Source: Oscillospiraceae bacterium (lineage in GTDB: Bacteria > Bacillota > Clostridia > Oscillospirales > Acutalibacteraceae). Taken from it: 64,000 nucleotides of DNA. The translations under genes and the position numbers were made by a program. A model generated the notes under the pieces. The model made no database searches. It worked only from the letters and a program-made list of their open reading frames with translations, and had not been told where the DNA came from. Below are positions 35,254 to 43,678 of the stretch, in pieces (the first letter of the stretch is position 1; the number at the start of each line of letters is the position of its first letter). The stretch covers positions 1 to 64,000 of the forward strand of contig SVPF01000006.1 in the NCBI GenBank assembly GCA_015066005.1, written 5' to 3'.

Positions 35254-35476
35254 AAATTATAGTTTATCGGGATAATGAAGCACAAACTATATTAAGAATT
35301 TGTAGGGACAGGCCTCCCGGACTGTCCGCAAAAACGTGACAAATCGCTAGCGGGCAATCGGGGTAGCAAAGCGTGCGACACGGAAGTGAATGACAGTCCA
35401 GTGGACTGTCAGAGCCGTGGAGGGACCGAACGCCGCAGCGTGAGACCGCTTGCCCCTACGAATATACAATTAAATT
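35254..35476. repeat. Two-ended palindromic element, copy 2, enlarged
   Basis: The core 35302-35459 begins GTAGGGACAGGCCTCCCGG and ends TTGCCCCTAC. It has the same outer flanks as copy 1 (AAATTATAGTTTATCGG and GAATATACAATTAAATT). Between the ends are about 90 extra bases including a palindrome, GACAGTCCA-GTGGACTGTC (35392-35410 area), so it looks like copy 1 with an internal insertion. No coding potential. Confidence 0.75.
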
Positions 35477-35500
35477 GTTCTATAATTCCGAATTACGCAT

Positions 35501-35748
35501 TATAAATTATTTATGTCGATATATTGCTACGCAATTCGATATTTTTGCTTTATAGCAAAATCGATATGTTTGTTACACAAACTCGATATGATATAAATCC
35601 CTTCTTGTTCCGCAGAACATATCGAGGTTTTGATACAGTTTGTTCTTACAAACTGTATCAAAAGCATATCGAGTTATTTGTGACATATCGAAAATTCCGA
35701 AAGGGATTTATATCGATGGGCCTTCGGCCCTATAAACCTCAATTTATA
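35501..35748. repeat. Branching hairpin array A (TCGATAT linkers)
   Basis: The left half has four TCGATAT linkers (35516, 35536, 35561, 35583) and the right half four ATATCGA linkers (35609, 35666, 35685, 35710). Small hairpins lie between them, such as ATTGC-TAC-GCAAT and TTTTGCTTTATAGCAAAA, and GGGCCTTCGGCCC. A 14-base stem joins the halves (35590-35603 with 35701-35714), and a perfect 16-pair hairpin sits at 35627-35665. The right end covers the AraC stop codon. Any open frame through it is spurious. Confidence 0.8.
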
Positions 35749-36496
35749 TATTCCTGCTTTCCTTTCGGTAGGCGGTAGGGGTCTTTTTTGCTTTTTGGTA
35801 AAATATTTTTCTAAAATATGATGATGAAGAAAAGCCAAGGATGTCACTAATTTGTTCAATAGGCAAATCGGTGTTGGAAAGCAGCTCCTTTGCCTTATCG
35901 GTTAAAATTTCCTGCCTAACGGTAACCGGGGTTTTGTTTAAGTATTTTTTAAATTTAATATAAAGCCCCGATTCGCTGACACCGCAAAAATCGGCAACCT
36001 CCTTAATACTGGCTTGTGGGTTATTGCGCATATATTCAAGCGCGATATTTACTGTTTTACAGGTTATGCGTTTGTCGGTTAAAAGGCGTGGTGAAATCTC
36101 GCCCAAAAGGTAATATAGCCGCCCAATTGTTTGCGGGGAACGAATTATATTTTCCTTCAAGGCATCAAAAAGCGCCGTTTCCCCGTGGGTCAGTTCAATT
36201 TTTTGCAGCTTAAAACTGCTGCTTCGCATAGGGAAAAATTCAAACCCGAAGGAATAAAATTCAACACTTTCATTTTCAGGGTACCAATGTGAATGGTAAC
36301 AAAGCCCCTTTGGAATGTAAAACACATCACCTTTTTTTAGATTAAGGGTTATATTATCGGTCACAATTTTGCCATTGCCGTTCACCATTTGTGCTAAATA
36401 ATGATATGGCGAGCCGCTTGTCATATCGGTGTAGCGGTATTGCTTATGTCTGAAAAAATAAAATCTAAAGCTTTTAAAGAATTTTACATCGTTCAA
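35744..36496 (-). CDS. AraC family transcriptional regulator
   Basis: A 250-residue regulator: an N-terminal cupin-like sensing domain (LKKGDVFYIPKGLCYHSHWY near residues 48-67) and a C-terminal double helix-turn-helix (SIKEVADFCGVSESGLYIKF and PIEQISDILGFSSSSYFRKI, then FYQKAKKTPTAYR). Such proteins usually activate nearby carbohydrate genes. It is divergent from the SDR/dehydroquinase-like genes, the obvious targets. The end of its frame is formed by the hairpin array beside it. Confidence 0.92.
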   Translation of the reverse strand: MNDVKFFKSFRFYFFRHKQYRYTDMTSGSPYHYLAQMVNGNGKIVTDNITLNLKKGDVFYIPKGLCYHSHWYPENESVEFYSFGFEFFPMRSSSFKLQKIELTHGETALFDALKENIIRSPQTIGRLYYLLGEISPRLLTDKRITCKTVNIALEYMRNNPQASIKEVADFCGVSESGLYIKFKKYLNKTPVTVRQEILTDKAKELLSNTDLPIEQISDILGFSSSSYFRKIFYQKAKKTPTAYRKESRNI

Positions 36497-36705
36497 GCTT
36501 TAAACACCTCTTATCTTAAAGAAAATTACCTTTTTTTATAAAGTATATTACATTGTAACAAGTCTTGTCAACAGTTAAAATTAGAGTGGTGTGTTTTTAT
36601 AAATAATTAAACAATAAGCTATATCTAAAGGATAATTAAATTTACAACCGCTTTTTATAATGATAAAACCTTTACTATAGTTCAGTTTGATTGGAGTATG
36701 TTAAA

Positions 36706-36959
36706 ATGAAAAAGGTGAAAATCGCGCAAATTGGTGTTAACCGCTACAGCCATTCTGTTGAAATTTTCAGAACACTTGAAAAGCAAAGCGATTTTTTTGA
36801 AATTGTAGGCTATGCGCTTCCCGAAAACTAGGATATTCGTTTGGAAAATAAAGCTAAGCATTTGCAAAAATGGTTAGGGGCGAAATTGAAAACCCCTATA
36901 CATATGATTATGAATTAGAGCTTTACAAAACAATTTTAAAATGCTGTAATATTAAATAA
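36706..36959 (+). pseudogene. Gfo/Idh/MocA-type oxidoreductase remnant with internal deletion
   Basis: An intact start (ATG at 36706) gives KKVKIAQIGVNRYSHSVEIF, the N-terminal Rossmann strand of this family, then a TAG after ALPEN. About 50 bases later a different frame reads ENPYTYDYELELYKTILKCC to a stop at 36957, which looks like the C-terminal end of the same family. The middle ~250-300 residues are gone. It sits directly before the SDR gene, so it was probably the first gene of that operon. Confidence 0.65.
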
Positions 36960-36971
36960 GAGGTGACTATT

Positions 36972-37736
36972 ATGAAATTTAATGGAAAAAGTGCAATAGT
37001 AACAGGTGCCGCTTCGGGCATGGGACTTCTTTTTGCACAGTGCTTTACTGCGCTTGGCGGTAATGTGCTTATGTGCGATGTGAATGTTGATGCACTCAAT
37101 AATGCTGTTATTGAAATCAACCAAAAAAATATTGGTAAAGCGGTAGGAACAATTTGTGATGTGCGCGACTACAGTCAAGTTTGTGCTGCTTGCGACAAGG
37201 CGGTAGAGTCTTTTGGCAAAATTGATATTCTGGTTAATTTTGCAGGTGGCTCCTCTACCCGAATTAAAGCCGTTGACCGAACAGCTTATCCCGAATTTCC
37301 CGATGTGCCGATTGAAATTTTTGACTGGGGTATTGATGTTAATTTAAAGGGCCCGTTTTATTTTGCTCACGCGGCATTAAAGCAAATGCGAAGTCAGGAA
37401 AGCGGTATTATAATAAATATTGGCTCAATAGTCGGTGCCGAGGGCAACGGTTATGATATGGACTACCCCACATCTAAAGCGGGGCTTATGTACGGTCTTA
37501 CAAAATCAATTGCGCAATTTGGCGCTAAATACGGCATTCGCTGTGTTTGTGTATCGCCCGGTCCCGTGCTTACAAGGGCAGCAATGGCCAAAATGAAAAC
37601 AATGCTTGGCAGAGCTGCCGACCCGCAGGAAATAATTGATTTAATTTTGTTTATCGTGTCTGATAAGGGACAGTTTATAAACGGTGAAAACATTTTAATA
37701 GATGGCGGCCGAAACGCTATGGGAAGGTGGAAATAA
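36972..37736 (+). CDS. Short-chain dehydrogenase/reductase
   Basis: A 254-residue classical SDR: cofactor loop VTGAASGMGLLFA, the NxAG region as VNFAGG, catalytic serine in IINIGSIVG, and YPTSK as the YxxxK pair. The C terminus FINGENILIDGG is typical. The aspartate after the second strand (CDVNVDAL) favours NAD(H). The ATG at 36972 follows AGAGGTG. It overlaps the next gene by one base (TAATG). Likely a polyol, sugar-acid or cyclitol dehydrogenase; substrate not known. Confidence 0.9.
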   Translation: MKFNGKSAIVTGAASGMGLLFAQCFTALGGNVLMCDVNVDALNNAVIEINQKNIGKAVGTICDVRDYSQVCAACDKAVESFGKIDILVNFAGGSSTRIKAVDRTAYPEFPDVPIEIFDWGIDVNLKGPFYFAHAALKQMRSQESGIIINIGSIVGAEGNGYDMDYPTSKAGLMYGLTKSIAQFGAKYGIRCVCVSPGPVLTRAAMAKMKTMLGRAADPQEIIDLILFIVSDKGQFINGENILIDGGRNAMGRWK

Positions 37737-38494
37737 TGGCAAAAACTTTTTTGAAATACGATAAACCTTTGCTTACGGTAATGCTTCAGTGTGAAACGCC
37801 CGAGGTTGCCGTTGGCCGAATTAGAAATGCCAACGCCTTGGGTGGCGAAGCGTTTGGGCTTCAGGTGGAATCATTAAAGCCCGAATACCACAACCCCGTG
37901 GTTTACAGGCGCATTTTTGCCGAAATGAAGGGCAAGCCGGTTTATGTAACATTTTATAGGGTTGCCCATAACCGCGGTCTGACCGATGACGAATTGGCTG
38001 AAGGACTTATAACCCTTGCTGAAAGCGGCGCAACCCTTTGTGATGTTATGGGCGATATGTTTTGCCGCCACCCCGAAGAGCTTACCGAGGATGAGGAAGC
38101 AATTAAAAAGCAAATAGAGCTTATTGACAAGCTTCACAGCCTTGGTGCCGAGGTTTTAATGTCATCACACATAATGAAGTTTACCCCCGCCGAGCGTGTC
38201 CTCCAAATTGCGCTTGAGCAAAAGCGTCGCGGTGCCGATATTATTAAAATTGTAACAGGCGCCGATAATATGGAGCAGCAGCTTGAAAATTTAAAAATTA
38301 CAAATATGCTTAAAAATGAGCTTGACGTACCGTTTTTATTCTTGTCGGGTAAAGTGAACAGCATTCATCGAAGACTTGGCGGCCATTTAGGCAACTGTAT
38401 GACACTTTGCGTTTACGAGCACGATGCCCTTTCAACCGCTGCACAGCCATTACTGAGCACAATGAAAATTATTCGTGACAATCTTGATTTTTAG
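37736..38494 (+). CDS. Type I 3-dehydroquinate dehydratase-like aldolase-fold protein
   Basis: A 252-residue TIM-barrel protein resembling type I dehydroquinase (AroD). The catalytic pair is seen as histidine in VLMSSHIMKFTP and the Schiff-base lysine in ADIIKIVTGAD. The start ATG overlaps the SDR stop. Because it sits with an SDR and an AraC regulator rather than shikimate-pathway genes, a catabolic role (quinate/shikimate or another cyclitol) is more likely than aromatic biosynthesis. The assignment is by motif and is moderate. Confidence 0.7.
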   Translation: MAKTFLKYDKPLLTVMLQCETPEVAVGRIRNANALGGEAFGLQVESLKPEYHNPVVYRRIFAEMKGKPVYVTFYRVAHNRGLTDDELAEGLITLAESGATLCDVMGDMFCRHPEELTEDEEAIKKQIELIDKLHSLGAEVLMSSHIMKFTPAERVLQIALEQKRRGADIIKIVTGADNMEQQLENLKITNMLKNELDVPFLFLSGKVNSIHRRLGGHLGNCMTLCVYEHDALSTAAQPLLSTMKIIRDNLDF

Positions 38495-38593
38495 TTGGTT
38501 TTTAAATGTATAATGCTAAAAATCTTACTGCCGCTTTGGATTGGGCGGGAAATTCGGGCAAGCTTATTGCAAATCTTTTATTTAAAAAAGAAA

Positions 38594-38617
38594 CCCTATG
38601 GTAAATTTACCATAGGG
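38594..38617. terminator. Bidirectional terminator
   Basis: A perfect palindrome with half CCCTATGGTAAA and its reverse complement, flanked by A-run on the left and ATAATTTTTAT on the right. It lies between convergent genes. Confidence 0.85.
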
Positions 38618-38625
38618 CATAATTT

Positions 38626-39303
38626 TTATAAAATATTTTTCAGTTCTTCTAAACTGCGTATTTCATAGGTAGGCTTATATTTGCTCTCCATTTTGTTTGG
38701 GTTATACCAGCAGGTGTCAATACCGCTGTTTATACCGCCTAAAATATCAGAGCTTGGACTGTCGCCAACAACAAGCATTTTACTTTTATCCTTTTCGGGA
38801 ATGTGGGAAATTACATAATCAAAATATTCCTTATCGGGCTTTTGACTGCCTGCATCCTCTGAAACGAAAACTCCGTCAAAATACGGCTCAAGCCCCGAGC
38901 CTTTAATGCGGCTGTATTGGGTGGTGCAAAGGCCGTTTGTGGTGGCGCAAAAATAATAGCCCTTTGCTTTTAAATAATCCAGCACCTCAAAAACACCATC
39001 AATGGTGTAGTTGCTTTGGCCTAAATAGGTTGTATATTTTACTGCCATAGTTGCGGTGTCAGTAGTAAGGCCGTAATATTCACAAAAGCTTTTAAAACGG
39101 CCTTCGTATATCATATTTTTAGGAATTTCGCCGTTTTCAAAGCGTTCCCACCAGCTACGGTTAATTTTGGAGTAAATTGCAATAGCATCATCATCAAAGG
39201 GCAGCCCATATTCTGACAAAACACGGCGAATAGATACGGCCTCTGCCTTTGAAAAGTCCAAAAGGGTGTTATCCAAATCTAAAAAAAGGGTAGTGTATTT
39301 CAT
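38626..39303 (-). CDS. HAD superfamily hydrolase, YjjG-type
   Basis: A 225-residue phosphatase. Motif I is FLDLDNTLLDF, motif II is ATTNGL, a lysine lies in SQKPDKEYF and motif IV is VVGDSPSSDI. The helical cap follows motif I. Size and LDLDNTLLDF match the YjjG/YfnB pyrimidine nucleotidase subgroup. The ATG at 39303 is about six bases after GAGG; the longer frame begins with TTG in the previous gene's end. It is the last gene of a three-gene leftward operon. Confidence 0.88.
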   Translation of the reverse strand: MKYTTLFLDLDNTLLDFSKAEAVSIRRVLSEYGLPFDDDAIAIYSKINRSWWERFENGEIPKNMIYEGRFKSFCEYYGLTTDTATMAVKYTTYLGQSNYTIDGVFEVLDYLKAKGYYFCATTNGLCTTQYSRIKGSGLEPYFDGVFVSEDAGSQKPDKEYFDYVISHIPEKDKSKMLVVGDSPSSDILGGINSGIDTCWYNPNKMESKYKPTYEIRSLEELKNIL

Positions 39304-39311
39304 AAAAAACC

Positions 39312-40181
39312 TCAAATAAATAATGCAATAAGCGCCGGCAGGTTCTGTACTGCCAACAAACCAATTAAAAACATAAAAAGGCTTACGCCGCCGTGTTTTC
39401 TGAAGTCCTCGGCAATATTGTCGCTGGTTTCCTTAATTTCCTTAATCTTTTCAATTGCGTGACAGCGGTACCAATAGTCGCCTAAAATAGCAACTACAAT
39501 TCTTAAAACAAAATCAAGCATAGAACCCACAAATGCGGCTAACAATGTACCCCAATGAATATTTGCAAGGTTACTTGCAAAAAAGTTCATAATATCGGCA
39601 TTGTTTTTAATGTCAAAAAAGCCAAGGTTCAAAAGGGTGTTGTTAAACGGCAATGAAACCAAGGTTGCAATAATAGTAAATATACCGACAACAATACCTC
39701 GTTTATACATCTTGCGGGACAAGAGCCATTCGCAAGGGAAGAAAAAGGCCAAGAAATTCCAAGAAGATTTATTCTTTTTAGAAAGCTGCTTAAATTTTGG
39801 AATATAACGCTGTGTGTTGGTAATAACAAAATTGCGCGCTTCCTTTGCGGTTACCCCGTCCTCAATAACATAATCGGCATTAACACCGCCCAAAAAGTCC
39901 ACAGGGGGTAGGTTTTGAAAAATTTCATCCCCTGGGGTGTAGGTGTCATCTTGAGTGTCGGCAGGCGCGGCTTGCTTTGTGTCGGTATGCTTTGCTTTTT
40001 CTAAAAGCTTGTCATATTGGTTTTCGGTGCCGTGTGCTTCTTCAAGCGCGCAGTGACCAATTGAGTTATAGCAATCCCTATGGTGCGGTGCGCCGCAAAC
40101 AGGGCAGTAAACCACATCATCCTCTTCAAAAAAGGGGGCGTGACACAGCGCGCAGGATTTGTTTGATTTGTCAAGGCTCAT
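39312..40181 (-). CDS. Membrane protein with N-terminal RING-like zinc finger
   Basis: A 289-residue protein. Residues 10-45 hold a cysteine/histidine set (CALC, CPVCGAPHHRDC, GHC) like prokaryotic RING-finger domains. A proline-rich linker leads to about four transmembrane helices; WNFLAFFFPCEWLLSRKMYK and YRCHAIEKIKE recall DUF2628-type membrane domains. Its start overlaps the NUDIX gene by four bases. Function unknown; the finger may bind protein rather than act as a ubiquitin ligase. Confidence 0.7.
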   Translation of the reverse strand: MSLDKSNKSCALCHAPFFEEDDVVYCPVCGAPHHRDCYNSIGHCALEEAHGTENQYDKLLEKAKHTDTKQAAPADTQDDTYTPGDEIFQNLPPVDFLGGVNADYVIEDGVTAKEARNFVITNTQRYIPKFKQLSKKNKSSWNFLAFFFPCEWLLSRKMYKRGIVVGIFTIIATLVSLPFNNTLLNLGFFDIKNNADIMNFFASNLANIHWGTLLAAFVGSMLDFVLRIVVAILGDYWYRCHAIEKIKEIKETSDNIAEDFRKHGGVSLFMFLIGLLAVQNLPALIALFI

Positions 40182-40702
40182 ATAAATACTCCTTCTAAAA
40201 AGTAGGTGTTTTCGAATAGCTTTTGAAAATATTCGCGGCCGTAATTGTGAAAACGGCCTGTTTTAATCATGTGCTGAAGCTCTGCCTTGGTAACCCATTT
40301 AACCTCGGCCACTTCACTTTCCTGCAGGGTAAGGCTTTCGGGTGTGGGCTCGGCCTTAATCAGCCAAACATCTAAAAGCGAATTTCGCCTTTTAAGGCGG
40401 AAAATTTTTTTAAGTGTTTTCTCATCGGATTTAATGCTTAATTCCTCAAAAAGCTCGCGGTTGGCGGCCTGAAACGAGCTTTCGCCCGAAATTGCAGCAC
40501 CGCCTGTGGCGGCCCATTCGCCCGGCATAAGCCTTTTCTTTTCACTGCGGCGCTGAATTAAAAAGCGACCGTCGGGTGAAACAATCCAAATATGAACGAC
40601 AAGGTGGTATTCTCCCGGCTTTAAAAAGCCGCGGCCTCTAACGGCGGTTTTGCCTGTTGGCACACCTTTTTCGTTAAAAATGTCCCAAATTTCTTTATTC
40701 AT
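40178..40702 (-). CDS. NUDIX hydrolase
   Basis: A 174-residue NUDIX protein. The NUDIX box reads GGAAISGESSFQAANRELFE followed by EL, with the REXXEE metal ligands. The start (EIWDIFNEKGVPTGK) and RPXX-type layout resemble the isopentenyl-diphosphate-isomerase-like or YfcD-type subgroup. Substrate unknown. GGAG lies upstream of the ATG; it leads the operon NUDIX-RING-HAD. Confidence 0.88.
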   Translation of the reverse strand: MNKEIWDIFNEKGVPTGKTAVRGRGFLKPGEYHLVVHIWIVSPDGRFLIQRRSEKKRLMPGEWAATGGAAISGESSFQAANRELFEELSIKSDEKTLKKIFRLKRRNSLLDVWLIKAEPTPESLTLQESEVAEVKWVTKAELQHMIKTGRFHNYGREYFQKLFENTYFLEGVFI

Positions 40703-40867
40703 TATATTGTGTTTTTCTCCTAAAAGTACATTGCGGCTACAGCCAAAGCCTATAACGGCTGTAAAATGCTTTCGGCCCTTTGGGCAGTAAATTTAAATAC
40801 TGCTATGGCTAATTATATTTATTATAGCAAACGGATGAATTTTTTTCAACATTTTATATCTTTACTA

Positions 40868-40896
40868 TTGTAAAAACGTTATATTTATGTTAAAAT
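40868..40896 (+). promoter_or_regulatory. Promoter of the SRP RNA gene
   Basis: TTGTAA at 40868-40873 and TAAAAT at 40891-40896, 17-base spacer, giving a start near 40903. Confidence 0.65.
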
Positions 40897-40902
40897 GGTC
40901 TT

Positions 40903-41062
40903 TGCAAAATGCACATTGCGTATCGGAATGTGCGGATGGGCGGGTCCTGTGCGACGGGATGCTACGAACCATGTCAGGCGGGGAACCGAGCAGCATTAAG
41001 TAGATTTTTCTGTGCGCCGCAGTAAATCGGCTCATTCGTACATTCGGGTACGCAAGTTTTTT
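40903..41062 (+). ncRNA. ffs: Signal recognition particle RNA
   Basis: The conserved domain IV core is visible as ACCATGTCAGGCGGGGAACC followed by GAGCAGCATTAAG. Distal ends pair: TTGCGTA at 40916 with TACGCAA at 41049-41055, continuing through GGAATGT/ACATTC. TTTTTT at 41057-41062 ends it. Together with FtsY/Ffh it targets nascent membrane proteins. Position directly before dnaX is the classic Firmicute order. Confidence 0.9.
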
Positions 41063-41087
41063 ATCCCATATTAAAAGAGGTGCTTTA

Positions 41088-42710
41088 ATGGCTTATCAGG
41101 CTTTATACCGCAAATACCGTCCTCAAACCTTTTCGGATGTTGTCGGGCAGGAGCATATTACAAAAACCCTCCAAAACGAGCTTTCTGAAGGTAAAACCGT
41201 TCACGCATATTTGTTTACAGGCACGCGCGGTACGGGCAAAACCACCTGCGCTAAAATTTTGGCTAATGCAGTTAACTGCTTGAACAGCCAAAACGGTGAC
41301 CCATGTCTTGAATGTGACGCCTGCAAGGCGGCCTTAAACGGCGAAAATACCGACATTGTGGAAATTGACGCCGCTTCGAATAACGGTGTTGACAGTATTC
41401 GCGAGCTTCGCGAAATTATAAGCTTTGCACCCGCCTCCTCAAAGTACCGCGTTTATATTATTGACGAGGTGCATATGCTGTCTATCGGTGCGTTTAACGC
41501 TCTTTTAAAAACACTTGAGGAGCCGCCCAAGCACGTTATTTTTATACTTGCTACAACCGAAGTACACAAATTACCTGCAACAATTTTGTCCCGCTGTCAA
41601 CGGTTTGATTTCAGAAGAATTGATAATGAAAAAATTTGCGAGCGGCTTCAGTATGTTGCTAAAAACGAGGGGCTTACCTTAACCGATGATGCGGCAACCT
41701 TAATTGCGGCCGCGGCTGACGGCGGTATGCGCGATGCACTTTCAATTTTAGACCTTTGCGCTTCCAGCAGTAAAAGCATTGATGAAAAAATTGTTGAAAA
41801 TGTTTGCGCAATGGCGGGAGATGAATATCTTTTAGAGCTTTGTGATTGCATTAAGGCGCAGGACACGCAAAAGGCCCTTTTAATGATAGACAAGCTTCAC
41901 AATTCTTCGGTTGATATGCTAAGGCTTCTTGGCGAGCTTATTTCTCACTACCGTGATTTAATGATAATTAAAACCGTTAAGGGTCAAAGAAAACCAATAG
42001 TTTGTTCTGCCAAACGGCTTGCGGCCTTAGAAAAGCAGGCCGAAAAGTTTGACATTAAGGAAATTATTTACACCCTTAATATTTTGCAATCTGCCACCGC
42101 TTCAATGAAAACGGGGGACAGGCGCTGTGAAATGGAAATGACGGTTGTTAAGCTTTGCAACCCTGAGCTTTCGGCTGATTTGGCTTCCCTTGACCGCAGA
42201 ATTTCTGCCTTGGAAAACGGTGCAGTTACTTTTAAAGCGGCGGCTGTTGTTGAACAAAAGGCAGAAGAGGTAAAGCCGACTGCTATTGAAGAAGAAATTG
42301 CAGAGGAGGATGATGACATTCCTCCTCTGCCCGATGATAACGATATTCCGCTACCCGAAGCGCCAACCAAGGCGGCCGAAAATAATCGCCCTAAGGATGA
42401 GGGTGAGGTTATTAAGTGGAACGAGGTTGTGGCAATTTTAACTAAAACATGTCCGCTTATTGCGGGCGTGCTTAAGGATTCTAAGGCATATATTAAGGGT
42501 GAATACCTACTTATTGATGCCCCGAATTCGCAATTTAAAACACTTATTAACCAGTCAAACGGTATATATAAGGAAAATATTCGCACTGCGGCACAGCGTG
42601 TGCTGGGCGCAACCTATAAGCTTGGACCTTATAAAAAGCCCACGGCTGCGGTTGAAAGTGACCCTTTGGCAGCTTTGGCCGATAAATTAAAAGCACTTGA
42701 AATTAACTGA
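41088..42710 (+). CDS. dnaX: DNA polymerase III subunits gamma and tau
   Basis: A 540-residue clamp-loader ATPase. ALYRKYRPQTFSDVVGQEHI opens it; Walker A is GTRGTGKTTCAK, a four-cysteine zinc motif lies at residues about 64-80 (CLNSQNGDPCLECDAC), and the Walker B is YIIDEVHML. Residues from about 380 form an acidic linker (EEEIAEEDDDIPPLPDD) and the C-terminal tau-like domain. I see no A-rich slippery site that would produce a gamma form. First of the dnaX-ybaB-recR operon. Confidence 0.96.
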   Translation: MAYQALYRKYRPQTFSDVVGQEHITKTLQNELSEGKTVHAYLFTGTRGTGKTTCAKILANAVNCLNSQNGDPCLECDACKAALNGENTDIVEIDAASNNGVDSIRELREIISFAPASSKYRVYIIDEVHMLSIGAFNALLKTLEEPPKHVIFILATTEVHKLPATILSRCQRFDFRRIDNEKICERLQYVAKNEGLTLTDDAATLIAAAADGGMRDALSILDLCASSSKSIDEKIVENVCAMAGDEYLLELCDCIKAQDTQKALLMIDKLHNSSVDMLRLLGELISHYRDLMIIKTVKGQRKPIVCSAKRLAALEKQAEKFDIKEIIYTLNILQSATASMKTGDRRCEMEMTVVKLCNPELSADLASLDRRISALENGAVTFKAAAVVEQKAEEVKPTAIEEEIAEEDDDIPPLPDDNDIPLPEAPTKAAENNRPKDEGEVIKWNEVVAILTKTCPLIAGVLKDSKAYIKGEYLLIDAPNSQFKTLINQSNGIYKENIRTAAQRVLGATYKLGPYKKPTAAVESDPLAALADKLKALEIN

Positions 42711-42727
42711 TTTAGGAGATATGGATT

Positions 42728-43072
42728 ATGAAAGTTAGACTTCCCAATAACGGCGGCGGTGCCGGTAATATGCAACAAATGCTTGCAAAGGCACAAAAAA
42801 TGCAGGCTGATATGCAGGCATTACAGGCTGATTTAGAGCAGCGTGAATACACCGCAAATGCAGGCGGCGGCTTGGTTGAGGTTACGGTTGACGGTAAGCA
42901 TACCGTTAAGGCTGTTAAAATTAACCCCGATGCAGTTGATGTTGATGACATTGAAATGCTTGAGGACTTTATTACAATTGCTGTTAACGAAGCTATCGGC
43001 AAGGCTGTTGCCGAAAGTGATGAGGAAATGGGCGCCATTACAAACGGCCTTAATATGCCGGGGATGTTTTAA
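42728..43072 (+). CDS. YbaB/EbfC nucleoid-associated protein
   Basis: A 114-residue protein with the YbaB pattern: a methionine/glutamine-rich helix (MQQMLAKAQKMQADMQALQA) and the beta part GGGLVEVTVDGKHTVKAVKI, ending in a glycine/methionine tail. A dimeric DNA-binding protein of uncertain role, always next to dnaX-recR. GGAG precedes the start; 17 bases separate it from dnaX. Confidence 0.94.
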   Translation: MKVRLPNNGGGAGNMQQMLAKAQKMQADMQALQADLEQREYTANAGGGLVEVTVDGKHTVKAVKINPDAVDVDDIEMLEDFITIAVNEAIGKAVAESDEEMGAITNGLNMPGMF

Positions 43073-43074
43073 TT

Positions 43075-43677
43075 ATGGCAGGCTTTAATATTGTGCCTTT
43101 AAACGAGCTTATCGCTCAGTTTGAACGCCTACCCGGTATTGGTAAGAAAACTGCACAGCGCTTGGCGCTTAATATTTTAGAGCAGCCGCCCGAGCGCGCC
43201 GAAAAATTTGCCGAAGCGCTGGTGAATGCACGCAAAAAAATTCATTTTTGCAGTGTTTGTCAGGGCCTTACCGATATGGAGGTTTGTTCAGTTTGCGCTG
43301 ACTCCACCCGCGATAAGTCGGTTATATGCGTTGTGGCCGAGCCGAAGGATGTTATTGCCTTTGAGCGCACGCGTGAATTTAGCGGCACATATCATGTGCT
43401 TCACGGTGTTATTTCACCTATGGATAACATTACCCCTGATGATCTTCGCATAAAGGAGCTTATGGCAAGGCTTTCGTCAAACGATGTTAAAGAAATTATT
43501 ATGGCAACCAACCCCACCGTTGAGGGTGAGGCAACCGCCAGCTATATTTCACGCCTTGTAAAGCCAATGGGTATTAAGGTTACCCGCTTGGCTTACGGTG
43601 TGCCCGTCGGCAGTGATTTGGAATATGCCGATGAATTTACATTAGCCCGTGCATTACAGGGCAGAAATGAGATTTAG
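43075..43677 (+). CDS. recR: Recombination protein RecR
   Basis: A 200-residue RecF-pathway mediator: helix-hairpin-helix RLPGIGKKTAQRLALNIL, a four-cysteine zinc finger (CSVCQGLTDMEVCSVC) and a Toprim domain beginning VICVVAEPKDVIAFERTREF. Usual length. It is two bases after ybaB. Confidence 0.97.
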   Translation: MAGFNIVPLNELIAQFERLPGIGKKTAQRLALNILEQPPERAEKFAEALVNARKKIHFCSVCQGLTDMEVCSVCADSTRDKSVICVVAEPKDVIAFERTREFSGTYHVLHGVISPMDNITPDDLRIKELMARLSSNDVKEIIMATNPTVEGEATASYISRLVKPMGIKVTRLAYGVPVGSDLEYADEFTLARALQGRNEI

Positions 43678-43678
43678 T

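Noticed and set aside
35501..35748. CRISPR array
   Set aside because: The repeated units are 7-base linkers, the intervening units are self-complementary rather than unique spacers, and no cas genes are nearby.
35524..35778. 84-codon rightward frame in the hairpin array
   Set aside because: Composed of the hairpin array and antisense AraC; no ribosome site and no protein motif.
38506..38604. 32-codon frame after the dehydroquinase-like gene
   Set aside because: Short, no ribosome site, runs into the terminator; could be a remnant but nothing identifies it.
41088..42710. Programmed frameshift in dnaX producing a gamma form
   Set aside because: No A AAA AAG slippery run with a following stem was seen near the expected position.
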